Shown here piece by piece: positions 44,552 through 53,123 of a stretch of DNA of 64,000 bases (position 1 is its first letter; every line of letters starts with the position of its first letter). The position numbers were made by a program, and so were the translations under genes. Below the pieces are notes generated by a model, which saw only the letters and a list, made by a program, of their open reading frames with translations, was not told where the DNA came from and did no database searches. Source of the DNA: Planctomycetaceae bacterium (GTDB lineage: Bacteria > Planctomycetota > Phycisphaerae > SM23-33); assembly GCA_039680605.1 (NCBI GenBank), contig JBDKTA010000045.1, positions 48,156 to 112,155 on the forward strand, in the 5' to 3' direction.

Positions 44552-44995
44552 TTAATGTTCCTGTACGCGGTCGAGCAGTTCCTTGGCCTTGAGGACCCGT
44601 ACGCTGTGGGACTGCAGGACGCTGATGGCCGCGTCGGGGTCTTCGAACCGCATGACGAGCACCGCGTTTCCGGCGATGCGCGAGCAGAATGCATAGAGAT
44701 ACTCGATGTTGATCGAGGCCTGGCCGAGCATCGTCGTGATGGCTGTCAGTGAGCCCGGGCGGTCGGACATATCCACGGCGATTACCTGCGCGAGATTCAC
44801 GACGTATCCCGCCGCTTCGAGGGCGGCCTTGGCCGTGTCGGGGTCGGGCACGATCATCCGCAGGATGCCGAACTGGGCGGTGTCCGCCAGGCAGACCGAC
44901 AGCAGGTTGACGCCCGCCTGAGAGAGCGCCTTGCACGGCCGGCTCAACTCGCCGGGCTTGTTTTCGAGAAAGACCGAAAGCTGCATGACTTTCAT
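44552..44995 (-). CDS. Tandem ACT-domain protein
   Basis: A 147-residue protein of two ACT domains: MQLSVFLENKPGELSRPCKA and later IAVDMSDRPGSLTAITTMLG. ACT domains bind amino acids. This one is the last gene of an operon with paaK, iorB and iorA, a grouping seen in many anaerobes and archaea, so it may sense aromatic or branched amino acids and adjust the pathway. ATG at 44995 with AAGGTGAT upstream, 11 bp after the paaK stop. No catalytic domain. Confidence 0.85.
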   Translation of the reverse strand: MKVMQLSVFLENKPGELSRPCKALSQAGVNLLSVCLADTAQFGILRMIVPDPDTAKAALEAAGYVVNLAQVIAVDMSDRPGSLTAITTMLGQASINIEYLYAFCSRIAGNAVLVMRFEDPDAAISVLQSHSVRVLKAKELLDRVQEH

Positions 44996-45006
44996 GGCAT
45001 CACCTT

Positions 45007-46323
45007 TCAGGCTGGCAATTGACGGTTGTCGAAAACGCGTTTGGCCTTGCCTTCGCTTCGCTGGATGGAATGCGGTTCGACCAGCCGTACGCCGACGCGC
45101 AGGCCGAGCGCGCTCTCGATGGAACGGTCGATGCGCGCGGCGAGTTCTTCCACCGCCCGCACCTCGTCGCTGAACAGGTCGCCGGTGAGCTCGACATTCA
45201 CCTGCATCTGGTCCAACCCGCCCTCGCGGGTGAGGTGGATCTGGTAGTGCAGCAGCGAGGGCGACACCGCCAGCAGCGCCGCCTCGATCTGCGAGGGAAA
45301 GACGTTCACGCCGCGGATGATGATCATGTCGTCGCTGCGCCGGCCGATGCGGCGTATGCGACGGATCGTGCGCCCACAGAGGCAGGGCTGAGGGATGATC
45401 GCCGTGATATCGCGCGTGCGGTAGCGGATCATCGGCATGGCCTGCTTGCTCAGCGTCGTCAGCACCAGTTCGCCCTCGGCGCCGTCCGGCAGCGGCTGGC
45501 ACGTTTGCGGGTCAACGATCTCGGGATAGAAGTGGTCCTCGAAAATGTGCAGCCCGTTCTGGCAGGGGCACTCGATGCCCACGCCCGGGCCGACGATCTC
45601 GGAGAGGCCGTAGATGTCGTACGCCTTGATACCGCCGGTGAGCTCGATCTGGCGGCGCATCGCGTCGGACCAGGGCTCGGCGCCGAAGATGCCCGTGCGC
45701 AGGGGCAAATTACGAACGTCTATCCCCATTGCCGCCGCCCGCTCGACCAGGTGTACGAAGTAGCTGGGCGTGCAGCAGATCGCCGTCACGCCGAAGTCCT
45801 TCATCAGCATGATCTGACGCTCGGTGTTGCCGCCGGACATGGGGATCACCGTCGCCCCCAACGCCTCGGCGCCGTAGTGCAGACCCAGCCCGCCGGTGAA
45901 CAGGCCGTAACCGTAACTGTTCTGCACGATATCGCCGCGATGGCAGCCGCACGCCGCCAGAGTCCGAGCGATGACGCTCGTCCAGACATTCACGTCTTCC
46001 TGCGTATAGGCCACGACGATGGGCTTACCCGTCGTGCCGCTGGAGGCGTGCAGGCGCACGATATCCTCCATCGCACTGGCGAAGAGACCGAAGGGATACG
46101 TGTCGCGCAGGTCCGCCTTGACCGAGAAGGGCAGGTGGGCGATGTCTTCTATCCGCGCGATGCTGTGGGGCGTGAGACCGCGCTCCTGCATCCGCTGGTG
46201 GAACAGCGGCACGCGGTCGTACGCCCGCCGAACGATCGCCTGGAGGCGCGAAAACTGAAGCTGCCGCAATTCCTCCGCCGGCAGGTAGTCCGGCACGCTG
46301 ATGTTCTCATTGCCTCGAATCAT
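45007..46323 (-). CDS. paaK: Phenylacetate--CoA ligase
   Basis: A 438-residue adenylate-forming enzyme joining arylacetate and CoA. Motifs: LHASSGTTGKPIVVAYT (P-loop-like), YGYGLFTGGLGLHYGAE, DIYGLSEIVGPGVG (adenine-binding), YRTRDIT, and GRRSDDMIIIRGVNVFPSQIE with the family's C-terminal hinge. Full length. In an operon with iorAB, PaaK-type enzymes may act on phenylacetate, indoleacetate or their CoA esters formed from aromatic amino acids. The start is an ATG. A gap with GAGAC palindromes (46324-46463) separates it from iorB. Confidence 0.93.
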   Translation of the reverse strand: MIRGNENISVPDYLPAEELRQLQFSRLQAIVRRAYDRVPLFHQRMQERGLTPHSIARIEDIAHLPFSVKADLRDTYPFGLFASAMEDIVRLHASSGTTGKPIVVAYTQEDVNVWTSVIARTLAACGCHRGDIVQNSYGYGLFTGGLGLHYGAEALGATVIPMSGGNTERQIMLMKDFGVTAICCTPSYFVHLVERAAAMGIDVRNLPLRTGIFGAEPWSDAMRRQIELTGGIKAYDIYGLSEIVGPGVGIECPCQNGLHIFEDHFYPEIVDPQTCQPLPDGAEGELVLTTLSKQAMPMIRYRTRDITAIIPQPCLCGRTIRRIRRIGRRSDDMIIIRGVNVFPSQIEAALLAVSPSLLHYQIHLTREGGLDQMQVNVELTGDLFSDEVRAVEELAARIDRSIESALGLRVGVRLVEPHSIQRSEGKAKRVFDNRQLPA

Positions 46324-46339
46324 GAATCATCCTCTGATC

Positions 46340-46462
46340 GTGTCGCGGGCGTCTCGCCCGCGCGTAGCGAGGGCATCTTGCCCTCGCCTCCCGGTCAGTC
46401 GTATATTTCACGCTACGCGGGCGAGACGCCCGCGGCACGCGCGGACGAGACGTTCGCGACAC
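46340..46462. repeat. Cluster of GGGCGAGACGCCC-type palindromes
   Basis: At least four: CGCGGGCGTCTCGCCCGCG (46345-46363), GCGAGGGCATCTTGCCCTCGC (46367-46387), GCGGGCGAGACGCCCGC (46417-46433) and a degenerate one with GACGAGACGTTC (46443-46454). The first and third, with flanks (GCGTAGCG / CGCTACGC), form a larger inverted repeat. The cluster fills the gap between iorB and paaK inside the operon and may lower downstream expression. Confidence 0.8.
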
Positions 46463-46463
46463 G

Positions 46464-46934
46464 TCATACTCGCCGGCCGGCTTCGAACGCCCGCAGGTTT
46501 TCTTCATGAGACTTCGCCGGCAGCAGCGCCTCGATGGCCGCGTGCCAACTCTTGCGCGGGATCTCCAGCGCCGAGCTCAAGGCCCCGAGCACGGCCACGT
46601 TCAGGCACCGCGGGGGCATGCCCTTGATGTCGATCTCGGCGCCCATGATCAACTGGCCGCCGGCCTTGAGGCACGGGCGCGCCGCTTCGAGCTGGTCGAC
46701 GGCCATCAGGACCAGGATGTCCGCCTCGCCGGCGGGGATCATCGGGCTGAGCACCTGCTCGCCGAATCGCACGTCGCTTGCAACGAACCCGCCGCGCTGG
46801 CTCATCCCGTGAATCTCGCTCTTCTTGACGTCGAACCCGGCGTCGAAGGCAGCCTGAGCCAGGATGTCCGAGGCCTTGATCACGCCTTGGCCGCCCAGGC
46901 CCGCAAGCACGACGTTCGTCACTGCGGCCGTCAT
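46464..46934 (-). CDS. iorB: Indolepyruvate:ferredoxin oxidoreductase, beta subunit
   Basis: A 156-residue gamma-type subunit. NVVLAGLGGQGVIKASDILA is the N-terminal signature, EIHGMSQRGGFVASDVRFG the second, and ADILVLMAVDQLEAARP the third, as in POR/KOR gamma domains. It pairs with IorA to oxidise aryl-pyruvates to aryl-acetyl-CoA. It is shorter than the ~190-200 residues common elsewhere, ending soon after LPAKSHEENLRAFEAG, but that ending is normal for the family. The start overlaps iorA by four bases (ATGA). Confidence 0.93.
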   Translation of the reverse strand: MTAAVTNVVLAGLGGQGVIKASDILAQAAFDAGFDVKKSEIHGMSQRGGFVASDVRFGEQVLSPMIPAGEADILVLMAVDQLEAARPCLKAGGQLIMGAEIDIKGMPPRCLNVAVLGALSSALEIPRKSWHAAIEALLPAKSHEENLRAFEAGRRV

Positions 46935-48538
46935 GGCTGCACCGCCTTTGCCGCCGCGTTGTCGGCCGACCACTGCTCGATCTTCTTGGCCGCCAGCAGG
47001 CAAGGTCGCCGCGCGACGATCACGGAAAGCTCGTCGCCGGCCAGGCACTGCCGCAGCACGTCCTCGAGCCGCTGAGGATCCTTGATCGGGTCGATCACGT
47101 GAACCTGCTTCACACCCAGACTGCGGGCGAGGTCTTCGTACACGACGCGGCCGGTGGCTTTGTGGTCGAGTGTTCGCCCCGTGCCGGGGTGCTCCTGGAG
47201 ACCGGTCATCGCCGTGATGCCGTTATCGAGAATGATCAGCACGTGGCCGCTCGCCGGTGGATTGTAGATCATCTCCACCAGGCCGGTTATTCCGCTGTGT
47301 ACAAACGTGCTGTCGCCGATGACGCTGACGATGCGCTTGGCTTGGTGGGCAGGCAGCACGTGTCGCATCCCAAGCCCCACGCCGATGGCCGCGCCCATGC
47401 AGATCATGCTGTCCATTGCCTCCAGCGGAGGCAGGGCGGCCAGCGTGTAACAGCCGATGTCGCCGCTGACGAGGCAGTCGAGCTTCTTGAGCGTCTCGAA
47501 GACCGTGCGGTGCGGGCAGCCTTTGCAGAGTTCGGGCGGTTTACCCTTGGCCGGCTGCGGCTCGGGCGAGTTGTCGCCGGCCAGGATCCGCCGCACGCGT
47601 GGGACGTTGAGCTCGCCGAAGCGGTACATCTCGCTCTTGGCTTCGATGGCGATACCGGCTGCGAGGATCGCGTCGGCCAGAACCGGGTCGCCTTCCTCGA
47701 TCACCACGCAGCGATCGACCGAGGCGGCGAAATCGCGGATCATTTTCATCGGCAGGGGATGGGTCATGGCGATCTTGAGGATCGACGCCTGCGGCGCCGC
47801 CTCGCGGGCGTGCATGAAGCTGATGCCCGAGGTGATGATGCCCAGCGATGTCTCGCCGACGACGCGGCGGTTCAGCGGTGAGGTTTCGTTCCAGGCGTCG
47901 ATCTCGACGAGTTTGGCCCGCAGCCGCCGATGCGCCGGACGTGCATGCAGCGGGATCATCACTCGCGAGCGATAGTCGCGCTCGTATGTGGGCGGCTGGG
48001 GCGCGATCCGTGCGCCGGGGCGCACGACAGTCTTGGAATGGCAGACACGCGTCGTCAGGCGCAGGATCACCGGCAGGCGCCATCGCTCGGAGACCTCGGC
48101 GGCCGCGAAGAGAAAGTCGTACGCTTCCTGCGAATCGGCCGGCTCAAGCATCGGCACGCCCGCGGCGACGGCGTAGCGGCGGTTGTCCTGCTCGTTCTGG
48201 CTGGACCACATGCCCGGGTCGTCCGCCGAGACGACTACCAGCGCCCCGCTGACCCCGGTGTAGGCGGCCGTGAAAAGCACGTCGGCGGCCACATTGAGCC
48301 CGACATGCTTCATGGTCGCCAGCGACCGAGCCCCGCAATAGGCGCTGCCGAGGACGACTTCCAAGGCCACCTTCTCATTCGGCGACCACTGTGCCTTGCC
48401 GCCCAGTTCAGCGAATCGCTCGAGGATTTCAGTCGAAGGCGTTCCGGGATAGCCCGCTCCCAGCGCAAAGCCGCTGTCGCAAGCCGCCAGGGCGATCGCC
48501 TCGTTGCCGCTGAGCAATAACCGTTCCGCATCGGCCAT
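46931..48538 (-). CDS. iorA: Indolepyruvate:ferredoxin oxidoreductase, alpha subunit, lacking the ferredoxin domain
   Basis: A 535-residue TPP enzyme subunit. GAGYPGTPSTEILERFAE and NEKVALEVVLGSAYCGARSLATMKHVGLNVAAD open it; KPPELCKGCPHRTVFETLKK and DIGCYTLAALPPLEAMDSMICMGAAIG, VIGDSTFVHSGITGLVEM carry the TPP site. Typical IorA continues after VARRPCLLAAKK with two CxxCxxC 4Fe-4S clusters (~60-80 residues). Here the protein ends about 18 residues after RRPC with no cysteine cluster, and iorB overlaps the stop, so this is no accident of annotation. Electrons must leave by another carrier. Preceded by a terminator-like hairpin in its leader. Confidence 0.93.
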   Translation of the reverse strand: MADAERLLLSGNEAIALAACDSGFALGAGYPGTPSTEILERFAELGGKAQWSPNEKVALEVVLGSAYCGARSLATMKHVGLNVAADVLFTAAYTGVSGALVVVSADDPGMWSSQNEQDNRRYAVAAGVPMLEPADSQEAYDFLFAAAEVSERWRLPVILRLTTRVCHSKTVVRPGARIAPQPPTYERDYRSRVMIPLHARPAHRRLRAKLVEIDAWNETSPLNRRVVGETSLGIITSGISFMHAREAAPQASILKIAMTHPLPMKMIRDFAASVDRCVVIEEGDPVLADAILAAGIAIEAKSEMYRFGELNVPRVRRILAGDNSPEPQPAKGKPPELCKGCPHRTVFETLKKLDCLVSGDIGCYTLAALPPLEAMDSMICMGAAIGVGLGMRHVLPAHQAKRIVSVIGDSTFVHSGITGLVEMIYNPPASGHVLIILDNGITAMTGLQEHPGTGRTLDHKATGRVVYEDLARSLGVKQVHVIDPIKDPQRLEDVLRQCLAGDELSVIVARRPCLLAAKKIEQWSADNAAAKAVQP

Positions 48539-48553
48539 CGTTCGCCACTTCCG

Positions 48554-48585
48554 TCAAAAGAAAAGCCCGCTGACATCGCGGGATC
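48554..48585 (-). promoter_or_regulatory. Terminator-like hairpin in the iorA leader (possible attenuator)
   Basis: On the minus strand ATCCCGC, then seven bases, GCGGGC and CTTTTCTTTT. It lies 16-47 bp before the iorA ATG, with only divergently transcribed DNA further upstream, so it can end only transcripts of this operon. I find no T-box sequence (no TGGTACCGCG). An alternative antiterminator pairing was not worked out. Confidence 0.45.
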
Positions 48586-48802
48586 CGTTCTCAAGACATA
48601 GCGGATTGGCAGACAAAAATCAACGTGACTGAGGCGGAATCAGGGTAATCGCATCTAAATAGTCGGGGGCGCAACATGGGGCGGCATAAAACAACAACGC
48701 CGCCTCGATGCGACGGATGCCTTGCAGCGACGCGCACGGACAGGATTCGTTGCCGCTGGGCGATGAAGACCCCGTATACTGCTCCGGTTCGAGGGAGCAT
48801 GA

Positions 48803-51544
48803 GTGTCTGCGGTTGATGCGGATAATCCGGCGCTGCGCATTGCCTTGGCGGTTTCGCCGCTGGGGCGCCCGCATGTGGAAGTTGCTGCCGAAAGCGACGC
48901 GGCGCCGGCGCTGCCGGCGGCCGTCGCCTCGCGGGTGGAGGCGGCATTTGTGGCCGGGGCTCCACAGGGACTGCTGCATTTGGCGACGGCGGAACTCCAG
49001 ACACCACTGCCTGCATCGCTGAGCTATGCCCGTGATCTGGCTCGCGACTACTTGGCCTGCCTGTGCCGCGCGTCGGGGCTTGACACGTCTGCGGAACTGC
49101 CGCCGGTGGCGGCGCCGCCGGCCGAGGCGCTGGCGTTTCGGCGTCTGCAGGCCCCGCCGATGACGGGGCTGGAATATGTCTCGGGGGAGGCGTTGGCGGC
49201 GTGGTGGACGGAACTGGACGAGTTCGTGCGCGGCGAGATTCGTCTCTTCCCGGGCGGGGCGCAGGCGTACCTTCGGCAGAAGAACCCGCTGTGGCGGCTG
49301 GTGGGTCGCGTGACGTTCCACCTGGCCGAGAACAAGCGCGACGAGCAGCACCCGTTCGCTTTCATGGCCAGTTATGTCAGCCATCTCTCGGCACAGGGTC
49401 GGCTTCAGCATCTTCCGATGGCTAAAGCGCTGCAGGAGTACGCCGGGGCGAAGAACCGCCAGGCGCTGATCGCGCTGCTGTCGCCGATCCAGGCGGCCAG
49501 CGAGAAGATCGCCCTTGTGAAAGCGCTGGTGGATTCCGGCGACATCTACCGCCCGCTGGCCTGGACGCCGCGTCAAGCGCACGCTTTCCTGCAGGAGATT
49601 CCGGCGATGGAAGACGCCGGTTTGGTCGTGCGCGTGCCTGACTGGTGGAAAGCCAAACGCCCGCCCCGCCCGGTTGTCAACGCGACCATCGGCAAGGCCA
49701 AGACAGCGGCGCTGAACGCCGATGCGCTGCTGGACTACAGCGTTGACGTCTGCCTCGACGGGCAGTCGCTCAGCGAGGAGGATATCCAGGCGCTGCTTGC
49801 GGACGAGGAAGGCCTCGTGCGGCTCAAGGGGCAGTGGGTGGAAGTGGATCGGGCGAAGCTTTCCGCCGCACTGGAACACTGGAAAGGCATCGAGCAGCGG
49901 GTGCGCGACGGCGGGTTGACGTTCTTTGAGGGCATGCGGTTGCTGTCGGGCGTGGGCGCCGGCGACGGCGCCGAAGACGCGCCCCAACAGTCGCTGGAGC
50001 AGTGGAGCCGCGTGACCGCCGGAGCGTGGCTGGCCGAGACGCTGGAGGCTCTTCGCAATCCGCAGCGCCTTGATGGCGGCGCCCCGCGCGACCTCAAAGC
50101 CACGCTGCGACCTTACCAGCACGTCGGGATGCGCTGGCTCGAGTTCCTGTCGCAACTCAAGCTTGGCGCGTGCCTGGCTGACGACATGGGGCTGGGCAAG
50201 ACGGTGCAGGTGCTGGCGCTGCTGCTGGAGGTCCGCTCGCGGCGGCAGAGCGGCGAGCCCTTGTCCCCCAGCGTGCTGGTGGTTCCGGCGTCGCTGATCG
50301 CCAACTGGCGGACCGAGATCGAGCGATTCGCTCCCTCGCTGGAGGCGTGGGTTGCCCACCCCAGCGAACAGCCGGACTGCATGAGCGACCCCGGCGCGGC
50401 GCTGGACCGCCAGGACCTGGTCATCACCACGTACGGCATGGCCGCCCGCCTGGAGTGGCTGCTGCGGCGGCAGTGGAACCTGGTCATCCTCGACGAAGCC
50501 CAGGCGATCAAGAACTCCGGCACGCGGCAGACGCGGGCTGTCAAGGAACTTAAAGCCGCGGCGCGAATCGCCTTGACCGGTACGCCGGTGGAGAACCGCT
50601 TGGGGGACCTGTGGTCGCTGTTTGACTTTCTCAACTCGGGCTTGTTGGGTTCCGCAAAGGAGTTCGGGCAATACGCCAAAGCCCTCGAGCAGCGGCAGCG
50701 CAATTCCTACGCGCCGCTGCGATCGCTTGTTCAGCCATACATCCTCAGGCGACTCAAGACCGACAAGAGCGTCATCGCCGACCTGCCGGACAAGACCGAG
50801 ATGAAGATGTACTGTGGCCTGAGCCCGCGGCAGGCGGCGATCTATGAGCAGTCGGTCAAGGAGCTTTCGACGTTGCTGGAGATCAGCGCGGGAATCGCCC
50901 GCAAGGGGGCCGTGCTGTCGTTCCTGATGCGGCTTAAGCAGATCTGCAACCACCCCTCGCAGTGGCTGGGCGACAACGCCTACGCGGCGGCCGACAGCGG
51001 CAAGTTCCAGCGCCTGGCGGACATCTGTCAGGAACTGGCCCAGCGGCAGGAGAAGGCCCTGATCTTTACGCAGTTTCGCGAGATCGCCGACCCGTTGGCG
51101 GGGCATCTGCAGGGCGTCTTCGGGCGAGAGGGGCTGGTGCTGCACGGCCAGACGCCCGTGGCCAGGCGTCGCGAGATGGTGGATGCCTTCCAGCAGGAGG
51201 ATGGTCCGCCGTTCTTCGTGCTGTCACTCAAAGCCGGCGGGGTCGGCCTGAACCTGACAGCCGCGACGCACGTGATTCATTTCGACCGCTGGTGGAACCC
51301 GGCGGTGGAGAACCAGGCGACGGATCGCGCGTTCCGCATCGGGCAGAAGCGCAACGTCCTGGTCCACAAGTTCATCTGCCGCGGAACTGTGGAGGAGAAG
51401 ATCGACGAGTTGATCGAGAGCAAGGTCAGCCTGGCCAACGACCTGCTGGGCAAGGGCGGCGCCGAGCGGATGTTGACCGAGATGAGCAATGACGAATTGC
51501 TGCGGTTCGTCGCGTTGGATATATCAAAGACTTCCGAGGTCTGA
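48803..51544 (+). CDS. SNF2-family DEAD/DEAH helicase
   Basis: A 913-residue Swi2/Snf2 ATPase. The first ~410 residues are the bacterial 'SNF2 helicase-associated' region (FFEGMRLLSGVG, and acidic middle part). The motor starts at ~430: LRPYQHVGMRWLEFL, motif I CLADDMGLGKTVQVLA (~460), II LVILDEAQAIKN (~563), III ALTGTPVENRLGDLWS, IV-VI KALIFTQFREIA, LSLKAGGVGLNLTAATHVIHFD, RWWNPAVENQATDRAFRIGQ. Probably remodels protein-DNA or RNA polymerase complexes. GTG start; a possible promoter TTGCCG-N19-TATACT is at 48750-48780. It is followed 40 bp later by a SWIM zinc-finger gene, a widespread bacterial pairing. Confidence 0.93.
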   Translation: MSAVDADNPALRIALAVSPLGRPHVEVAAESDAAPALPAAVASRVEAAFVAGAPQGLLHLATAELQTPLPASLSYARDLARDYLACLCRASGLDTSAELPPVAAPPAEALAFRRLQAPPMTGLEYVSGEALAAWWTELDEFVRGEIRLFPGGAQAYLRQKNPLWRLVGRVTFHLAENKRDEQHPFAFMASYVSHLSAQGRLQHLPMAKALQEYAGAKNRQALIALLSPIQAASEKIALVKALVDSGDIYRPLAWTPRQAHAFLQEIPAMEDAGLVVRVPDWWKAKRPPRPVVNATIGKAKTAALNADALLDYSVDVCLDGQSLSEEDIQALLADEEGLVRLKGQWVEVDRAKLSAALEHWKGIEQRVRDGGLTFFEGMRLLSGVGAGDGAEDAPQQSLEQWSRVTAGAWLAETLEALRNPQRLDGGAPRDLKATLRPYQHVGMRWLEFLSQLKLGACLADDMGLGKTVQVLALLLEVRSRRQSGEPLSPSVLVVPASLIANWRTEIERFAPSLEAWVAHPSEQPDCMSDPGAALDRQDLVITTYGMAARLEWLLRRQWNLVILDEAQAIKNSGTRQTRAVKELKAAARIALTGTPVENRLGDLWSLFDFLNSGLLGSAKEFGQYAKALEQRQRNSYAPLRSLVQPYILRRLKTDKSVIADLPDKTEMKMYCGLSPRQAAIYEQSVKELSTLLEISAGIARKGAVLSFLMRLKQICNHPSQWLGDNAYAAADSGKFQRLADICQELAQRQEKALIFTQFREIADPLAGHLQGVFGREGLVLHGQTPVARRREMVDAFQQEDGPPFFVLSLKAGGVGLNLTAATHVIHFDRWWNPAVENQATDRAFRIGQKRNVLVHKFICRGTVEEKIDELIESKVSLANDLLGKGGAERMLTEMSNDELLRFVALDISKTSEV

Positions 51545-51584
51545 CGCCCAAGAGGTATAATCCGCCGATCCATTGAAAGGAGTT

Positions 51585-52432
51585 ATGGTGAGTTACTACG
51601 GCTTTGCCCCTTACGTACCCGTCGCTCGCCGGCGCGCCAATGCCAGGCGGGAAATGGCCAAGCTCGCCAAGAAAGGCCATGTAATCGCGCCGGTGGTTAT
51701 TGAAGGGCGGAAGATTGCCACCACCTTCTGGGGCAAGGCGTGGTGCGAGAACCTCGAGTCGTACAGCGACTACGCGAACCGCCTCCCGCGCGGGCGCACC
51801 TACGTGCGCAATGGGTCCGTTGTGCATCTGGAAATTAAACCCGGACATGTCACGGCGAAGGTCAGCGGATCGAGCCTCTACACCATCGACGTCAAGATCA
51901 AGCCGCTGAGCAAGCCCCGCTGGCAGACCCTAGCGCCCTGTGCGCGGGAAAGATCGCTTCGGTGCTGGAACTGCTCCAGGGGCGGCTTTCTCAAGGCGTC
52001 ATGGAGATCATCACCCACCGCGACAACGGCTTGTTCCCCGACCCGCCGGAGATATCGCTGCAGTGCTCGTGCCCCGACTGGGCGGACATGTGCAAGCATG
52101 TAGCGGCTGTTCTCTACGGCGTGGGGGCTCGTCTGGACAAGAAGCCGGAACTGTTGTTTGTCCTACGTAACGTGGACCACCTGGAACTGGTCGAACAGGC
52201 GGCCGCGGGCCAATCGCTGGCATCCGCGGCGGACTCGGGAAGCAAAACGATTGCCGACGCGGACCTGTCCGATGTATTCGGCATCGAGATTGATGGATCG
52301 CAACCTTCGCCCGTGCCGTCCGTTGTCAAAGGGAAGGTTGAAGATGGAAAACGCAAGAGCAAGAAGGCGACGAGCCGTACCAAGGTCACGAAGAAGCGAG
52401 TGAAGGCCAAGCGGAAGGCACGGAAGGACTAG
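51585..52432 (+). pseudogene. SWIM zinc-finger protein with a frameshift
   Basis: Two overlapping frames code for one protein. The first (MVSYYGFAPYVPVARRRANA to KPRWQTLA, 51585 to ~51932) matches the N-terminus of SWIM proteins partnered with SNF2 helicases. The second, read from ~51935 in the -1 frame (LCAGKIASVLELLQGRLSQG, then the SWIM motif LQCSCPDWADMCKHVAAVLYG), matches the rest, ending in a Lys/Arg-rich tail. The break lies in GCGCCCTGTGCG; one extra C would restore the frame. This may be a real mutation, a sequencing or assembly slip, or programmed slippage. ATG at 51585 has AAAGGAG. Confidence 0.75.
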
Positions 52433-53071
52433 TCAGTCGCGGATATGCACCACGCTGGCGTCGATGGTCAGGCGGCCTTGGGCGAAGAGCGAGATAGCCT
52501 TGGGATACGCCTGGCATTCGGCTTCGAAGACCCGCGCGGCCAGGGCGTCTGGAGTGTCGCCTTCTTCGACGGGCACGCATTTCTGCACGATGATGGGGCC
52601 GCGATCGTACTCGTTGGTCACGAAATGCACGGTGCAGCCGGAGACTTTGCACCCGGCGGCCAGCACCGCTTCATGCACGTGGTGGCCGTACATTCCGTGG
52701 CCGCCGAAGGACGGCAGCAGGGCGGGGTGGATGTTCATGACGCGCCCCTGGTAGTGCGGCGGCACGTGCCAGAGTGAGAGGAAGCCGGCTTGGACGACAA
52801 GGTCGACGTTGGCGGCGTCGAGTAGCTTGCAGATTTCGTCGGAGTACGCCTGCACATCGGGCATCTGCTTGTAGGGGATCAGGTGCGTGGGGATCTTCGA
52901 CTGCTCGCCCAGGGCGATGCCGTTGCACGGGCGGCTGGCGATGACGACGACAACCTGGGCGTTGAGTTCGCCGCGGCCGATGCGGTCGAGAATGTTCGTC
53001 AGCGTCCGCCCGCCGCCGGAGAGAAGCACTCCGATGCGGATGCGGTTTGAACTGTCCTGTCGCGTATTCAC
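52433..53071 (-). CDS. purN: Phosphoribosylglycinamide formyltransferase
   Basis: A ~212-residue GAR transformylase of purine synthesis. IGVLLSGGGRTLTNILD is the substrate loop; MNIHPALLPSFGG gives the catalytic Asn and His; TNEYDRGPIIVQ carries the Asp. The start is unsure: GTG at 53071 or TTG at 53089, neither with a good ribosome-binding site, and a hairpin (53056-53077) covers the GTG. The gene converges head-on with the SWIM gene; the two stop codons abut with no spacer. Gene length is normal for PurN. Confidence 0.9.
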   Translation of the reverse strand: MNTRQDSSNRIRIGVLLSGGGRTLTNILDRIGRGELNAQVVVVIASRPCNGIALGEQSKIPTHLIPYKQMPDVQAYSDEICKLLDAANVDLVVQAGFLSLWHVPPHYQGRVMNIHPALLPSFGGHGMYGHHVHEAVLAAGCKVSGCTVHFVTNEYDRGPIIVQKCVPVEEGDTPDALAARVFEAECQAYPKAISLFAQGRLTIDASVVHIRD

Positions 53072-53091
53072 GACAGGATTAAACAGCAAAC

Positions 53092-53111
53092 GATGCTGCG
53101 CTGCAAGCGGC
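53092..53111. repeat. Small palindrome of the GCCGCTTGC...GCAGCATC family
   Basis: Read on the minus strand as GCCGCTTGCAGCGCAGCATC. It fills the short gap between the LolA-like gene stop and purN. Confidence 0.5.
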
Positions 53112-53123
53112 GTGGCGCGGGAA

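Noticed and set aside
48541..48800. A T-box riboswitch ahead of iorA
   Set aside because: A terminator-like stem is present, but the conserved T-box sequence and specifier stem could not be found.
48620..51145. An 841-residue open frame on the minus strand across the SNF2 helicase
   Set aside because: Antisense shadow; the helicase motifs on the plus strand are unmistakable.
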